42,435 nucleotides of DNA, taken from contig JAFGKY010000094.1 in the NCBI GenBank assembly GCA_016928305.1, positions 1 to 42,435 on the forward strand, read 5' to 3'. Numbering within the stretch: position 1 is the first letter of the stretch; each line of letters begins with the position of its first letter. Both the position numbers and the translations under genes were made by a program. Positions 15,404 to 23,822 of this stretch are shown in pieces. The notes below the pieces were generated by a model that saw nothing but the letters and a program-made list of their open reading frames with translations, searched no databases and was not told where the DNA came from. The DNA comes from Bacteroidales bacterium (GTDB lineage Bacteria > Bacteroidota > Bacteroidia > Bacteroidales > UBA10428).

Positions 15404-15967
15404 ATGTTGAAAATAGTCTGGTTCATATTGACTGCCGGGTGCGGCATCATGCCCATGCAGGGGCAGGACACCCTCCAGCCTGTCATTTACAGGCCAATAG
15501 GGATTTTCCATACATCCTACACACCACAGACCGGTGCTCCGCGGCAGGGTATCTTAATGCCCGAAACCACGGGAACCATTGAAATCTTTCCTCCCTATCG
15601 CAGTGCTTTAAATACGTTAAACCTTTTTGAATATATTATTGTCATTTATCATTTCAGTGAGGTGGAGCGGTGGGAAGCTGTTGTTAATCCGCCTGCTGCA
15701 AGTCACGAACATAATTTCGGACTATTTTCCACCCGTAGTCCCAAACGACCTAATCCAATCGGATTATCGATTGTAAAACTTGAAAAGATTGAAGAGGGTA
15801 TTTTATATGTGTCGGGTGTTGATGCCTTCGAGGGGACTCCGATATTAGATTTAAAGCCTTATCTGCCTTCAGTGGATTGCATCAAAAGTCTGCAGAATGA
15901 ATTGATTGAAATTGAACTGGGCCATCATGATGAAAATTTCATTGAGGATTCCGCCTATTTCAAATAA
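15404..15967 (+). CDS. TrmO/TsaA-like tRNA methyltransferase with odd N-terminus
   Basis: Residues 25-165 match TrmO (tsaA), which methylates t6A at position 37 of tRNA: YRPIGIFHTSYT, FSTRSPKRPNPIGLS (108-122) and DAFEGTPILDLKPY (140-153). These strands bind SAM in the beta-barrel fold. The N-terminus MLKIVWFILTAGCGIMPMQGQ reads like a signal peptide, which makes no sense for a tRNA enzyme. Translation may instead start at the ATG at 15449 (MPMQGQ), or the protein may be an exported relative. The preceding gene is a radical SAM enzyme also linked to tRNA modification, so a tRNA role is still likely. Confidence 0.8.
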   Translation: MLKIVWFILTAGCGIMPMQGQDTLQPVIYRPIGIFHTSYTPQTGAPRQGILMPETTGTIEIFPPYRSALNTLNLFEYIIVIYHFSEVERWEAVVNPPAASHEHNFGLFSTRSPKRPNPIGLSIVKLEKIEEGILYVSGVDAFEGTPILDLKPYLPSVDCIKSLQNELIEIELGHHDENFIEDSAYFK

Positions 15968-16011
15968 TGATCCTGCCGGGTGACACTTCAGCGCTACTCA
16001 GCATACTTTTG

Positions 16012-16023
16012 AAAACCGGTTTT
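16012..16023. terminator. weak convergent terminator candidate
   Basis: The palindrome AAAACCGGTTTT lies between the convergent TrmO-like and activase genes, with an A/T-rich surround on both sides. It has no true loop, so it is only a weak bidirectional candidate. Confidence 0.3.
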
Positions 16024-16052
16024 TCAGGTATTACGATTTCCCGGAAAATATA

Positions 16053-19000
16053 TTAAATCATCGCCGGTTCCTGAAATTTTTTCACATCTCTGTGGTACCC
16101 TTTTTCACGGGCAAATTCTCTTGCCTGGTGCATGAAAGCCTGGATTCTCATGTCAATGGCCGTATTGTCATGTCCGTCATAGGCTATGTTCACATAAGGA
16201 ATGTTGTCGTGATCCCGTTTAAACTGGTTCGATAACGATTCGATAACCGTACCCGGCATGCAGGTAAATGGAAGGATATTTGCAATACCCGATATACCTG
16301 TTCCGGATAATACCACGGAGGTGCCCAGGTTAAGGGCCGGATCACCATCATAATGCTTATGAATGTACGGGCCGCATGATGCGAGCATCTCATGCAGTTC
16401 GACCTCTCTGTGGTGGTCATACATTCCGGCAATTGATTTCTGCAGTTTTTTCGCTACGGATCTTTGAACAAAATTCTGGATACCGGCTTTCATCAATCCT
16501 TTATAATCACTTTTCCAGATACTGTCACGATGGTAACGGTAGGTGGTATAACTTAACCATTCACCGAAAGGGGCAATCCAGGTCTCGGCCCCGTTTTTTT
16601 CGAGTCTTTCAATTAAAAAGCCATTGCAAAAGGAGTTATCCCTCATGAATATTTCTCCGACAACGGCTATAACCGGTTTTCTCTCCCCATTCTTCATCGG
16701 AATCTCTTGCATTTTCCTGGCTGTATCCTTCACTATTTCCACAACCTCCCTGGCTCCATGTTCAATCGATTCAACAATGGCGGAGAGCGCCTTATTATAA
16801 ATTTGTTCCGTTAATCCTTCCTGCAGTTCATAAGGCTTGTGCTCCTGTTTTAATTTTCTCAGCAGGTCAACCGCAACGATGCCTTTCCACGCGAGGTAAC
16901 GGAATTTCGTTCCCTGTCCTGCGGAGATCTCTTCATAGGAGGTATCATTGCTGGGTGAAATGATTCGGACATCTTCAAATCCCAGTCTGTTGAATAAGAT
17001 ACTCTGAAACTTATTGTACTGTCCAAACCGGCACGGCCCGTTATGATCAGGCATGAAGAAACTTATCTTTTTCGAATCGGTTCCGGGCTCCATCAGTTTT
17101 CTGAGAAAGCTTCCGGTTGTACAGATCATGGGAAAACATTCCTTACCGGTTGTATATTGCCTGCCCAGTTCAAGATCCGTTTCACCTTCTTTAGGAAGCA
17201 CATGAGCGTCGATTCCGCAACTTCGTGATGCTGCGGATACAGCTTCTCCTGCATCACACATATATGGAAAATAGAGTATCCGGTCCTTTGCAGGTGATGT
17301 TGAAAATCCCCTGGGTATATAAACTCTGTTCCGGACTTTGTTGATAAGTCTGGAACCCCGCATGCTGTCGAGAAATGCTTCACACCTGGTGATCAAACCA
17401 GCATCGGCACTGTGTTCATCAATTTCAAGTTCGAGATAGGGTTTACCGGCCATTTCTTCATGGACAAAATGCGACAGAAACGAATCGGGGCCGCAACGGT
17501 AATTACTTGCATAAACGGCATGAAGTTTTTTGTCCCTTCCGATGATTCGGGCTGCCGCAAGAATACTTTTTCCGTTTGGCCAGTACATTTGATGGTAATC
17601 CCGGGTGATATGCTCACCTGATAGCGGTAAAAATTCCAGCGGTATCGGTATGACATTCAGATTGATCAGTTTATCAACCAGATTCATGTTCAATGTTGGA
17701 TCTCCTGTATTGTAAGGCCTGCCTAAAATAACCACAGCCTCTTTATCCTCAGGAAGATTTTCCAGCACCTTCTTTCCCCTTATTTCAAGGCTCCGTTCAT
17801 ACTCCGTCTGTGAATTGTCGGCTTTCTCAATGGCCCGGATGACTTTTTTTTTCGGTATTTTGAACTTCTTCCACATAAAATCGGCCAGATCATTGTTTAA
17901 AACTCTTCCGAAATATTTGAAATTAAGTGCGGGGACCAGGAGCTTATCCTGTTCATCAGGTGACAGAGCAGTTTTTACCATGAAAGGATAAGTTTGCACA
18001 TAGGTGCAGTTATAGTTATAGGTTGGGTCTTCTTTTTCCGATTTTTCAGTTATTATGAAGGGTGTGAAAATATAATCAACCTGTTTTTCGAGCAGATCAT
18101 GAATATGGCCGTGCATGACTTCTACTGGCAAACAGGTCTCGGCAACAATTACATCAAGCGACTTTTTCATGATCTTGTTGTCGGTCTCAGAGGAAAGCAC
18201 CACGCGGAATCCGAGTTCTTCGAAAAATCTCCTCCAGAATGGGAACTGCTGATAAAATAACATCAGTGCCCGCGGTATGCCAATGGAAATTCGGTTATCA
18301 TTTTCTTCTTCCCTGTAATCACTTAACAGCATGCTTAATCGCTCATTGAAATAATTGGGTATGCCCTTGCCTTTATTCTTACGTTCTTCCACTTCAAACA
18401 ACTCACAACGCGCTCCATAAAACAGGGGCCTTTTCTCACCTTCTATCCTTACCCGTCTGATCTCACAATAATTGGGACACTTCTTGCAGATAAACTTATC
18501 CACTGTATAGGGAATTTTACTGATATCCCACCCTTTAAACCGGGTATCAATCCGGTTTTCCTTTACATAATCCCTTGCCAGCATTGCGGCGCCGATGGCG
18601 CCGGTTACATCGAAGTGAGGGGGTACAAATATTTTTTTGCCTGTAACTTTTTCAAATGCCGCAACCACGGCTTTATTATTTGTAACCCCGCCCTGAAAGA
18701 GGATATGATTGCCGATCCTTTTTTTACCGACTACCATATGAATGTAGTTCAGAACAATAGAATAGGCCAGTCCCCCGACAAGGTCCTCAGTTTTGGCCCC
18801 TTTTTGCTGGTGCGCGTTCAGGTCTGATTCCATAAAAACAGTGCACCGGTCGCCCAATGCAGCGGGTTTTTGTGACTGAAGGGCCAGGTTACCGAACTCT
18901 TCAATGATGTTGATGCCGAGCTTTTCAGCTTGTTCTTCCAGGAAGGATCCTGTTCCGGCGGCACACACTTTATTCATCTCGAAATCAACAACCACTCCGT

Positions 19001-20327
19001 TGTCGATACTGATATATTTGGAATCCTGTCCGCCGATTTCAAATACGGTATCCACCTCCCTGTCAAATGCAATTGCCGCGGTGGCCTGAGCGGTGATCTC
19101 ATTGCGGATCACGTCAGCCCCGATAAAATCACCGGTCAGGTAACGACCCGAACCTGTTGACCCGGCCGCTTTAACAACGACCCTGTCACCAATCTCTCCG
19201 TATATTTCAATCATGCCGCGCCTGATGGCATCCAGGGGTTTGCTGGCTGTGGGAAGATACCTTCTGGCAACAACCCGGTTATCATCATCAATCAGAACCA
19301 CGTTGGTACTCAGTGAACCCACATCCAGCCCGAGGTATACTTCTGTCTTCACGGCCTGGTCGGGCAATATCCTGACTTCTTTGTTAATCCCGGTATCCGG
19401 TTCATGAAGCGGATCCATATACTTTTCATTGGTATCTCCGCTCTCAAGATATTTTTCAAGTCCTTCCAGCCCTTTATAGACAGCCTTGCCGGAGGCATCG
19501 GTGGACAGCGTGTGAAAGACCGCTCCAATGGCGCCCATGGATGCATGATATTCAGGAATGATCAGATCGTTCTCGCCTGTATTCAGTATCTCCCTGAATG
19601 CTCTTACCACACCCGCATTTGCCGCCACACCGCCCTGAAACATCACCGGAAATTCAAGCTTTTTCCCCCTGGCCATGGAACTGATGAAATTCCTTGCAAC
19701 CGCAAAGCACAATCCGGCAACGATATCATGGACCGGTGTGGCTATCTGCTGTAAATGGATCATATCGCTCTTGGCGAAAACACTGCATCTTCCTGCAATA
19801 CGGGGGGGATTTTCAGATTTCAGGGCAAGTTCGCCGAATTCATTTTCAATGGAAACCCCGATTCTTTTTGCCTGCTGGTCAAGAAATGAACCGGTCCCGG
19901 CCGCGCATAAATTGTTCAGCTGGAAATCTGAGAGCCTGGAAACATTGCCTTCGGAAACTTCCATGAAAATAAGCTTCGAATCCTCTCCGCCCATTTCAAT
20001 TATGGTTCTTGCTTCCGGATAGAGTATGGATACGGAAGTGGATTGGGCGATGATCTCATTGACATAATAGCCGCCAATCAGTTCGGAAGCAAGCTTACCT
20101 CCACTGCCTGTAAGTGAAAGGGTTGCAACAGAATATTGCCTGTATTCAGAAAGCACTCCCTCAAGCACCTCCCTCAGCCGGTGGAACGGCTTTCCATGAC
20201 AGTAATCGTAACGGTCTTCGATGATCCTTTTCTCATCATCCATCAATACAGTGTTCAGTGATATGGATCCAATATCTATTCCCAGATGTAATCTGGCTCC
20301 TGCAGGATTCTCTTTATTTCTTTTCAT
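16053..20327 (-). CDS. acyl-CoA dehydratase activase, double-ATPase fusion
   Basis: This 1424-residue protein comprises two BadF/HgdC-type activator domains (start LGIDIGSISLNTVLMD; second LGLDVGSLSTNVVLID) in tandem, each with the cluster-binding CAAGTGSFL motif. A DUF2229-like section (CKKCPNYCEIRR; IGIPRALMLFYQQFPF) and an HgdB-like C-terminal half (PYMCDAGEAVSAASRS; TGKECFPMICTTGSF; HNGPCRFGQYNKF) follow. Activators of 2-hydroxyacyl-CoA dehydratases use ATP to push electrons into the dehydratase. The long fused form is widespread in anaerobes with no assigned substrate. The same frame is open to 20582, but the ATG at 20327 matches the family start; the extension overlaps the truncated NifX gene. 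Confidence 0.9.
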   Translation of the reverse strand: MKRNKENPAGARLHLGIDIGSISLNTVLMDDEKRIIEDRYDYCHGKPFHRLREVLEGVLSEYRQYSVATLSLTGSGGKLASELIGGYYVNEIIAQSTSVSILYPEARTIIEMGGEDSKLIFMEVSEGNVSRLSDFQLNNLCAAGTGSFLDQQAKRIGVSIENEFGELALKSENPPRIAGRCSVFAKSDMIHLQQIATPVHDIVAGLCFAVARNFISSMARGKKLEFPVMFQGGVAANAGVVRAFREILNTGENDLIIPEYHASMGAIGAVFHTLSTDASGKAVYKGLEGLEKYLESGDTNEKYMDPLHEPDTGINKEVRILPDQAVKTEVYLGLDVGSLSTNVVLIDDDNRVVARRYLPTASKPLDAIRRGMIEIYGEIGDRVVVKAAGSTGSGRYLTGDFIGADVIRNEITAQATAAIAFDREVDTVFEIGGQDSKYISIDNGVVVDFEMNKVCAAGTGSFLEEQAEKLGINIIEEFGNLALQSQKPAALGDRCTVFMESDLNAHQQKGAKTEDLVGGLAYSIVLNYIHMVVGKKRIGNHILFQGGVTNNKAVVAAFEKVTGKKIFVPPHFDVTGAIGAAMLARDYVKENRIDTRFKGWDISKIPYTVDKFICKKCPNYCEIRRVRIEGEKRPLFYGARCELFEVEERKNKGKGIPNYFNERLSMLLSDYREEENDNRISIGIPRALMLFYQQFPFWRRFFEELGFRVVLSSETDNKIMKKSLDVIVAETCLPVEVMHGHIHDLLEKQVDYIFTPFIITEKSEKEDPTYNYNCTYVQTYPFMVKTALSPDEQDKLLVPALNFKYFGRVLNNDLADFMWKKFKIPKKKVIRAIEKADNSQTEYERSLEIRGKKVLENLPEDKEAVVILGRPYNTGDPTLNMNLVDKLINLNVIPIPLEFLPLSGEHITRDYHQMYWPNGKSILAAARIIGRDKKLHAVYASNYRCGPDSFLSHFVHEEMAGKPYLELEIDEHSADAGLITRCEAFLDSMRGSRLINKVRNRVYIPRGFSTSPAKDRILYFPYMCDAGEAVSAASRSCGIDAHVLPKEGETDLELGRQYTTGKECFPMICTTGSFLRKLMEPGTDSKKISFFMPDHNGPCRFGQYNKFQSILFNRLGFEDVRIISPSNDTSYEEISAGQGTKFRYLAWKGIVAVDLLRKLKQEHKPYELQEGLTEQIYNKALSAIVESIEHGAREVVEIVKDTARKMQEIPMKNGERKPVIAVVGEIFMRDNSFCNGFLIERLEKNGAETWIAPFGEWLSYTTYRYHRDSIWKSDYKGLMKAGIQNFVQRSVAKKLQKSIAGMYDHHREVELHEMLASCGPYIHKHYDGDPALNLGTSVVLSGTGISGIANILPFTCMPGTVIESLSNQFKRDHDNIPYVNIAYDGHDNTAIDMRIQAFMHQAREFAREKGYHRDVKKFQEPAMI

Positions 20328-20388
20328 AGATTGACGCTTTTGAAACGATTCATACCCCTCGGGTTTTTCATTATGCAAATGCGATGTA

Positions 20389-20598
20389 TTAGGGTCCGAT
20401 ATTGCCGACAATGGCTTTCCTGATATCAGGGGTGATAATTTCACCGATACGCTGGGGGTCATCCTTGCCGATACCACGAATGGCATGAAACCCGGAAGTT
20501 TGCGGATCAATGATGAGGTAATATCCGGAATGCCCGAACCTTCCCGATACTTTTGATTCCATGATATCGCCTGATGCTGCAACCAAATATTTTTCCAT
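20389..20598 (-). pseudogene. truncated NifX-like domain gene
   Basis: Translation gives 69 residues that follow the full protein at 10199-10696 closely (SKVSGRFGHSGYYLIIDPQT, RGIGKDDPQRIGEI, AIVGNIGP) and then stop exactly where the long copy continues with GSYDELLLAG. Half the domain and the RG-rich tail are missing. It lies 61 bases before the activase start and in a different frame. It is probably a dead remnant but could still make a small protein. Confidence 0.75.
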
Positions 20599-20656
20599 AT
20601 CAGTCGTTGTTTAATTATTCATTCAAATTTTAAACAGCCGGTTATCATTCATTTTC

Positions 20657-21415
20657 TTAAATGTTCCGGATTTCCGGAATTCTTGTTTTACGAGTTGCTT
20701 CTGCGATCTCATTGATCTCTTCCAGCATCTTTTTAGGAATGGGGACTTCCTGTTCCCGGTCCAAAAATTCCACACCCTTCATCCGTTCAATCTTTAAAAA
20801 AAGCTTCATAGGTTTTTCCATCCTGGTAAACATCAGGTTATCTGCCACCTCTTCCAAAACGCTGATCTCTTCTGCCAGGGCAGTGGTGCTTACCGCAAAA
20901 GCATAGGACCGGCTTTTGTCCTGCTGAAGATACTCCTTCAGTTTGTTCAGCATCATATGTTTATAAGTTCTGGAGAATAACAGCAAATTTAAGGCGGAGC
21001 CAAAAACCATGGTTCCCGGCCCGGACCTGGAAACCATACCTTCAGCAGTTGAAATAGCTTCGTCCCATAGTTCAGGCTTCACCATGTTGGCTTTTAGCGT
21101 ATGACTGTCCGATTTTTTGCATCCCTCAACATGGGGATCAAATTCTATAAAAACGATCTTGCCGGGGTAATCGTCCAGTTCAATCTGATACAGCTTTTTC
21201 ATAGCCGATTTTACAAGTTCCCCGGATGGGTACTGCAATGGAATCCCTACCAGTGAGCCTCCGGCTTTCAACCATGCGGCAACGATGGCAAATTCAATCA
21301 GTGGCTTTCCGCTTCCACCCGGACCGCTGATCAGTGTGGATGAGGGAATGGGTATTCCCTCGGGTAATAACTCATCAAACCATCCGATATTTGTTTTTAA
21401 TCTGTCCATATTCAT
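20657..21415 (-). CDS. RecA/KaiC-like (Rad55-type) ATPase with altered Walker A
   Basis: This 252-residue protein belongs to the RecA-like ATPase group of KaiC, GvpD and Rad55-type proteins, which act as signalling or regulatory switches. Residues 30-38 read SGPGGSGKP, so the Thr/Ser that normally follows the Walker A lysine is Pro. MVFGSALNLLLFS occupies the place of the Walker B region and lacks a clear acidic pair. AFAVSTTALAEEISVLEEVADNLMFTRM resembles the KaiC-family sensor end. The protein may bind nucleotides without hydrolysis, and the Pro may be a family trait. It lies in the same row as the second ferredoxin, truncated NifX and activase. Confidence 0.75.
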   Translation of the reverse strand: MNMDRLKTNIGWFDELLPEGIPIPSSTLISGPGGSGKPLIEFAIVAAWLKAGGSLVGIPLQYPSGELVKSAMKKLYQIELDDYPGKIVFIEFDPHVEGCKKSDSHTLKANMVKPELWDEAISTAEGMVSRSGPGTMVFGSALNLLLFSRTYKHMMLNKLKEYLQQDKSRSYAFAVSTTALAEEISVLEEVADNLMFTRMEKPMKLFLKIERMKGVEFLDREQEVPIPKKMLEEINEIAEATRKTRIPEIRNI

Positions 21416-21455
21416 ATTTTCTGCATTTAAAATTATTTTAATCGTTGAGGGGTCT

Positions 21456-21657
21456 TCATGATATTTTCAGTATCCTGTTCTGGGCAATTCTGGCGCTCTT
21501 TTCCGACACATAAGAATCCAGATTCATGTCGGGGACGAAGAGAATCGTGTTCCCGGCGAGGGAGTTAAACGCATTAACGGCATTGGCGGAGGTACAGCAG
21601 ATATCGGAAACCGCCTTCAGACCCGGGATTTCCTGATTACGGTTTACCGGCACACCT
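21456..21657 (-). pseudogene. quinolinate synthase (NadA) scrap
   Basis: The frame encodes AVSDICCTSANAVNAFNSL and GNTILFVPDMNLDSYV, matching the region of NadA that carries one of its three cluster cysteines (DICCTSxNA) and the VPDxxL stretch. Nothing else of the ~300-residue enzyme is present. The frame continues upstream into the antisense/out-of-frame remains of the YggS stub and ends AQNRILKIS. It is a decayed fragment, not a working enzyme. Confidence 0.7.
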
Positions 21658-21768
21658 TTACCCGGGCAGGCGGGCTTTTGGTGTGGTAACCAGCCGAATC
21701 TTTCCCGGTATGGATTGCATGAGCTCTGTGACATTCTTTCTGATTATGCTGAAATCGTTCCTCTCCAT
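21658..21768 (-). pseudogene. YggS-like stub (36 codons)
   Basis: The minus strand from the ATG at 21768 gives MERNDFSIIRKNVTELMQSI followed by PGKIRLVTTPKARLPG and a stop. It aligns with the first 35 residues of the YggS protein at 10775-11455 (ITEIMQTIPEGVLLVAAAKTRLPGE). It stops right after the PLP-lysine region and abuts the NadA scrap, so a deletion has removed the rest. It occupies the place of YggS in the duplicated ferredoxin-YggS-NifX row. Confidence 0.75.
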
Positions 21769-21905
21769 GAAAATCGGATTATTGGTTTCTTCGGATTCTC
21801 CAGGCTGGTGATAAAAAACCGCCTGGAAAGAATATAAAATAACAGCTCAGTCCGGCTGCAGGACCAGTTGTACCTGATTGAGACAGCCCGGGTTTTCAGG
21901 CACCC

Positions 21906-22166
<261 letters not shown>

Positions 22167-22190
22167 TTAGAATAACCATATTTAAAAAAA

Positions 22191-22517
22191 TCATTCCCCG
22201 GATTTATAAGATTCCCATATAACCAGCACCAGGGCCCCTGCTTTCGATTCAAAGGGACCGTGGCTTTCATGGGTCTCAAATTTCTGATAGGTACCTGCCC
22301 GGTACACTTTTCCCTCGCTGATATATTCTCCCTGGAGGAGAATGTGTTGTTCGGAAGTAACATGAGAGTGAGTAGCCATGTAAAATCCTTCAGGAAGTTT
22401 AAGAAGAACGGTCTTTGCCCCCTCATGGTCACGAAGAAGCATCTTTTTAGTGCCGTCAGGATATTCTGGTGCATCCTGCCAGTTAATTTTCCCGAACAGG
22501 TCAATATTTGTTGCCAT
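22191..22517 (-). CDS. ChrR-like cupin protein
   Basis: This 108-residue single cupin has the motif ATHSHVTSEQHILLQGEY (motif 1, with His residues and the Gln/Glu spacing expected for metal binding) and GTYQKFETHESHGPFES (motif 2, histidines present). Such proteins resemble the anti-sigma factor ChrR cupin or quercetinase-like folds; the reaction is unknown. The ATG has a strong AAGGAGGG site. It is the first gene after the operator-promoter at 22708-22739, and the second ferredoxin follows 36 bases later. Confidence 0.85.
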   Translation of the reverse strand: MATNIDLFGKINWQDAPEYPDGTKKMLLRDHEGAKTVLLKLPEGFYMATHSHVTSEQHILLQGEYISEGKVYRAGTYQKFETHESHGPFESKAGALVLVIWESYKSGE

Positions 22518-22707
22518 TTTAAGTCCCTCCTTAATTTAAGTTAATTTAAACATTTACTTTAACCGTAAATTTCAAACTTCAGGAGCAGAGCAACCTGAGA
22601 TTTGTCGTTTCAGGTATTCCGACCGGGTCGGAGAATTCATGATCCCGTCCCGCTGGCGGTGTGTTATTACCGGGAAATGCTCCGGATAAAAATCATATGG
22701 TCCTATC

Positions 22708-22739
22708 CAAATTTAATGAGAATATTCTCACAATACAAA
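22708..22739 (-). promoter_or_regulatory. Bacteroidota promoter with palindromic operator, copy 2
   Basis: On the minus strand TTTG (22736-22739) and TAAATTTG (22708-22715) are 20 bases apart and the perfect palindrome TGAGAATATTCTCA (22717-22730) fills the spacer. The 26-bp block 22708-22733 is identical to 12020-12045. Transcription toward the cupin would start near 22700, leaving a leader of about 180 bases. Confidence 0.8.
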
Positions 22740-22961
22740 TTTATTTAGAATAAATTTAAATATGGGGCAGATTAGATAATTGATTATTTAAGTTTTCTAA
22801 ACTCATCAATCATTAAAAAATTTATCTTTTTTTTCTGTTTATCGCATTTTCAATTTCATGCTTTTCATAATCACCCTATGTCTTCAATTAGCAGGCATTC
22901 TGTTTCTGAGGCGAAGCATGTTCCGGAAGAGTAATGTTTTTGCCGCCTTTTGAAGATAAAA

Positions 22962-22992
22962 TTTGAGTCTCAGGAATAAAATTGTATATTTG
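22962..22992 (+). promoter_or_regulatory. promoter of tRNA-Met region
   Basis: TTTG (22962-22965), 19 bases, TATATTTG (22985-22992) is a perfect Bacteroidota promoter. It points at the truncated and complete tRNA-Met copies, 49 bases upstream of the first. Confidence 0.75.
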
Positions 22993-23010
22993 CACGCCGA
23001 AATAAAAATA

Positions 23011-23034
23011 TCACCTTTGCCCGGGCTAAGGTGA
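23011..23034 (+). repeat. hairpin in the tRNA leader
   Basis: TCACCTT (23011-23017) pairs with AAGGTGA (23028-23034) around GCCCGGGC. It falls just after the predicted start of the tRNA transcript. Its role is unknown. Confidence 0.5.
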
Positions 23035-23040
23035 AGAAAT

Positions 23041-23086
23041 GGCGAGGTAGCTCAGCTGGTTAGAGCGCATGATTCATAATCACGGG
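23041..23086 (+). pseudogene. truncated tRNA-Met copy
   Basis: The first 45 or so bases match the complete tRNA at 23138 with only a few changes, through the D-arm and anticodon loop (TTCATAA). The anticodon stem carries an A-C mismatch. The variable loop, T-arm and acceptor 3' half are missing, replaced by unrelated sequence (ATATCTCGAAATTTGGG). It cannot fold as a tRNA. Confidence 0.75.
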
Positions 23087-23137
23087 GATATCTCGAAATT
23101 TGGGAAAATGTTCTTTTTATTAGTGAAAACTTCATAA

Positions 23138-23211
23138 GGCGAGGTAGCTCAGATGGTTAGAGCGCAGGATTCATAATCCTGAGGTCTGGGGTTCAATTCC
23201 CCATCTCGCTA
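23138..23211 (+). tRNA. tRNA-Met (anticodon CAT)
   Basis: A complete 74-base tRNA. The acceptor stem GGCGAGG pairs with TCTCGCT (two G-U pairs); the anticodon stem CAGGA/TCCTG and loop TTCATAA hold CAT; the T-arm is TGGGGTTCAATTCCCCA. No 3' CCA is encoded. It resembles Bacteroidota elongator tRNA-Met, but a lysidine-modified tRNA-Ile with a CAT anticodon cannot be excluded by eye. Confidence 0.93.
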
Positions 23212-23230
23212 CAAGTATCTGATTATAAGC

Positions 23231-23268
23231 AAAAAAGCCAATTTGAATAAAATTGGCTTTTTTTTATG
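23231..23268 (+). terminator. intrinsic terminator after tRNA-Met
   Basis: AAGCCAATTT pairs with AAATTGGCTT across a short GAATA loop, followed by a run of eight or more Ts. It closes the tRNA unit and marks the left edge of the A+T-rich island; on the opposite strand its A-run could also serve as the end of the minus operon. Confidence 0.85.
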
Positions 23269-23279
23269 GTTTATTATAC

Positions 23280-23302
23280 GGAGTCAGTTTTTGGAGTCAG
23301 TT
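23280..23302. repeat. direct repeat at island left edge
   Basis: GGAGTCAGTT occurs at 23280-23289 and 23293-23302, a 13-base period. The second copy overlaps the stop codon of the HEPN gene. It could be a relic of an integration junction or just chance. Confidence 0.4.
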
Positions 23303-23810
23303 ATGTGAAGTTCGATATAAAGTTTTCCCTTACATCTTCATTCAGAATTATTAATTCATTTAGTATAATTAGTGCTGAATTAATTAGAATATAATTTCGT
23401 GACACATCAGGTTCATATATCCCATTAAACTTTCCACCATGAAAAAGATTATTTCGAATCGTTTTGATATGCAAAGAAAGTTTAACTAAATCATCTGCAT
23501 CATTTGGCATAATATTGTCTTCCCAAACAATAGCATATCTGTTTAACGACTGTACTTTAGGTGGGTTATTAAGTAGATAGTCTGAAGCATTCCTTAATTC
23601 GGCTGTCCTGTTTTTATCAAAATCTGTACGGATTGAACCAATAAAACTACGCCAATCTGCATAAATCCCTCCATCTTCATAAGCAAAAACTATTGTTTCT
23701 TTTAAAGCACATTCAAGTCGTGAAAAAGTTACTATGAATTCGAATATCAATTCTTGTCCATTATTATCAATTGTAGTTGTAAATTTTTCTAAAAAATCTT
23801 TCGAAATCAT
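23301..23810 (-). CDS. HEPN-domain protein
   Basis: This 169-residue, mostly helical protein carries the HEPN motif R-x4-H at residues 119-124 (RNNLFH) followed by GGK. HEPN proteins in phage defence and toxin systems are ribonucleases, often activated by partners; others are only scaffolding or nucleotide-transferring. The acidic residues that join the active site are in the N-terminal half. It resembles the small MAE_28990-type HEPN proteins but I am not certain of the subfamily. It is the last gene of the defence operon, 12 bases after the GmrSD-like gene. Confidence 0.75.
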   Translation of the reverse strand: MISKDFLEKFTTTIDNNGQELIFEFIVTFSRLECALKETIVFAYEDGGIYADWRSFIGSIRTDFDKNRTAELRNASDYLLNNPPKVQSLNRYAIVWEDNIMPNDADDLVKLSLHIKTIRNNLFHGGKFNGIYEPDVSRNYILINSALIILNELIILNEDVRENFISNFT

Positions 23811-23822
23811 TTTTGATTATAT

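Noticed and set aside
20328..20582. 85-residue N-terminal extension of the activase
   Set aside because: The frame stays open to 20582 but runs out of frame over the truncated NifX gene, and family members begin near MKRNKEN; the ATG at 20327 was chosen.
23041..23086. First tRNA-Met copy as a working tRNA
   Set aside because: It lacks the T-arm and the 3' acceptor strand and has a mismatched anticodon stem.
23280..23302. GGAGTCAGTT direct repeat as an att site
   Set aside because: It is short, close-spaced and without a partner at the other end of the island in this window.
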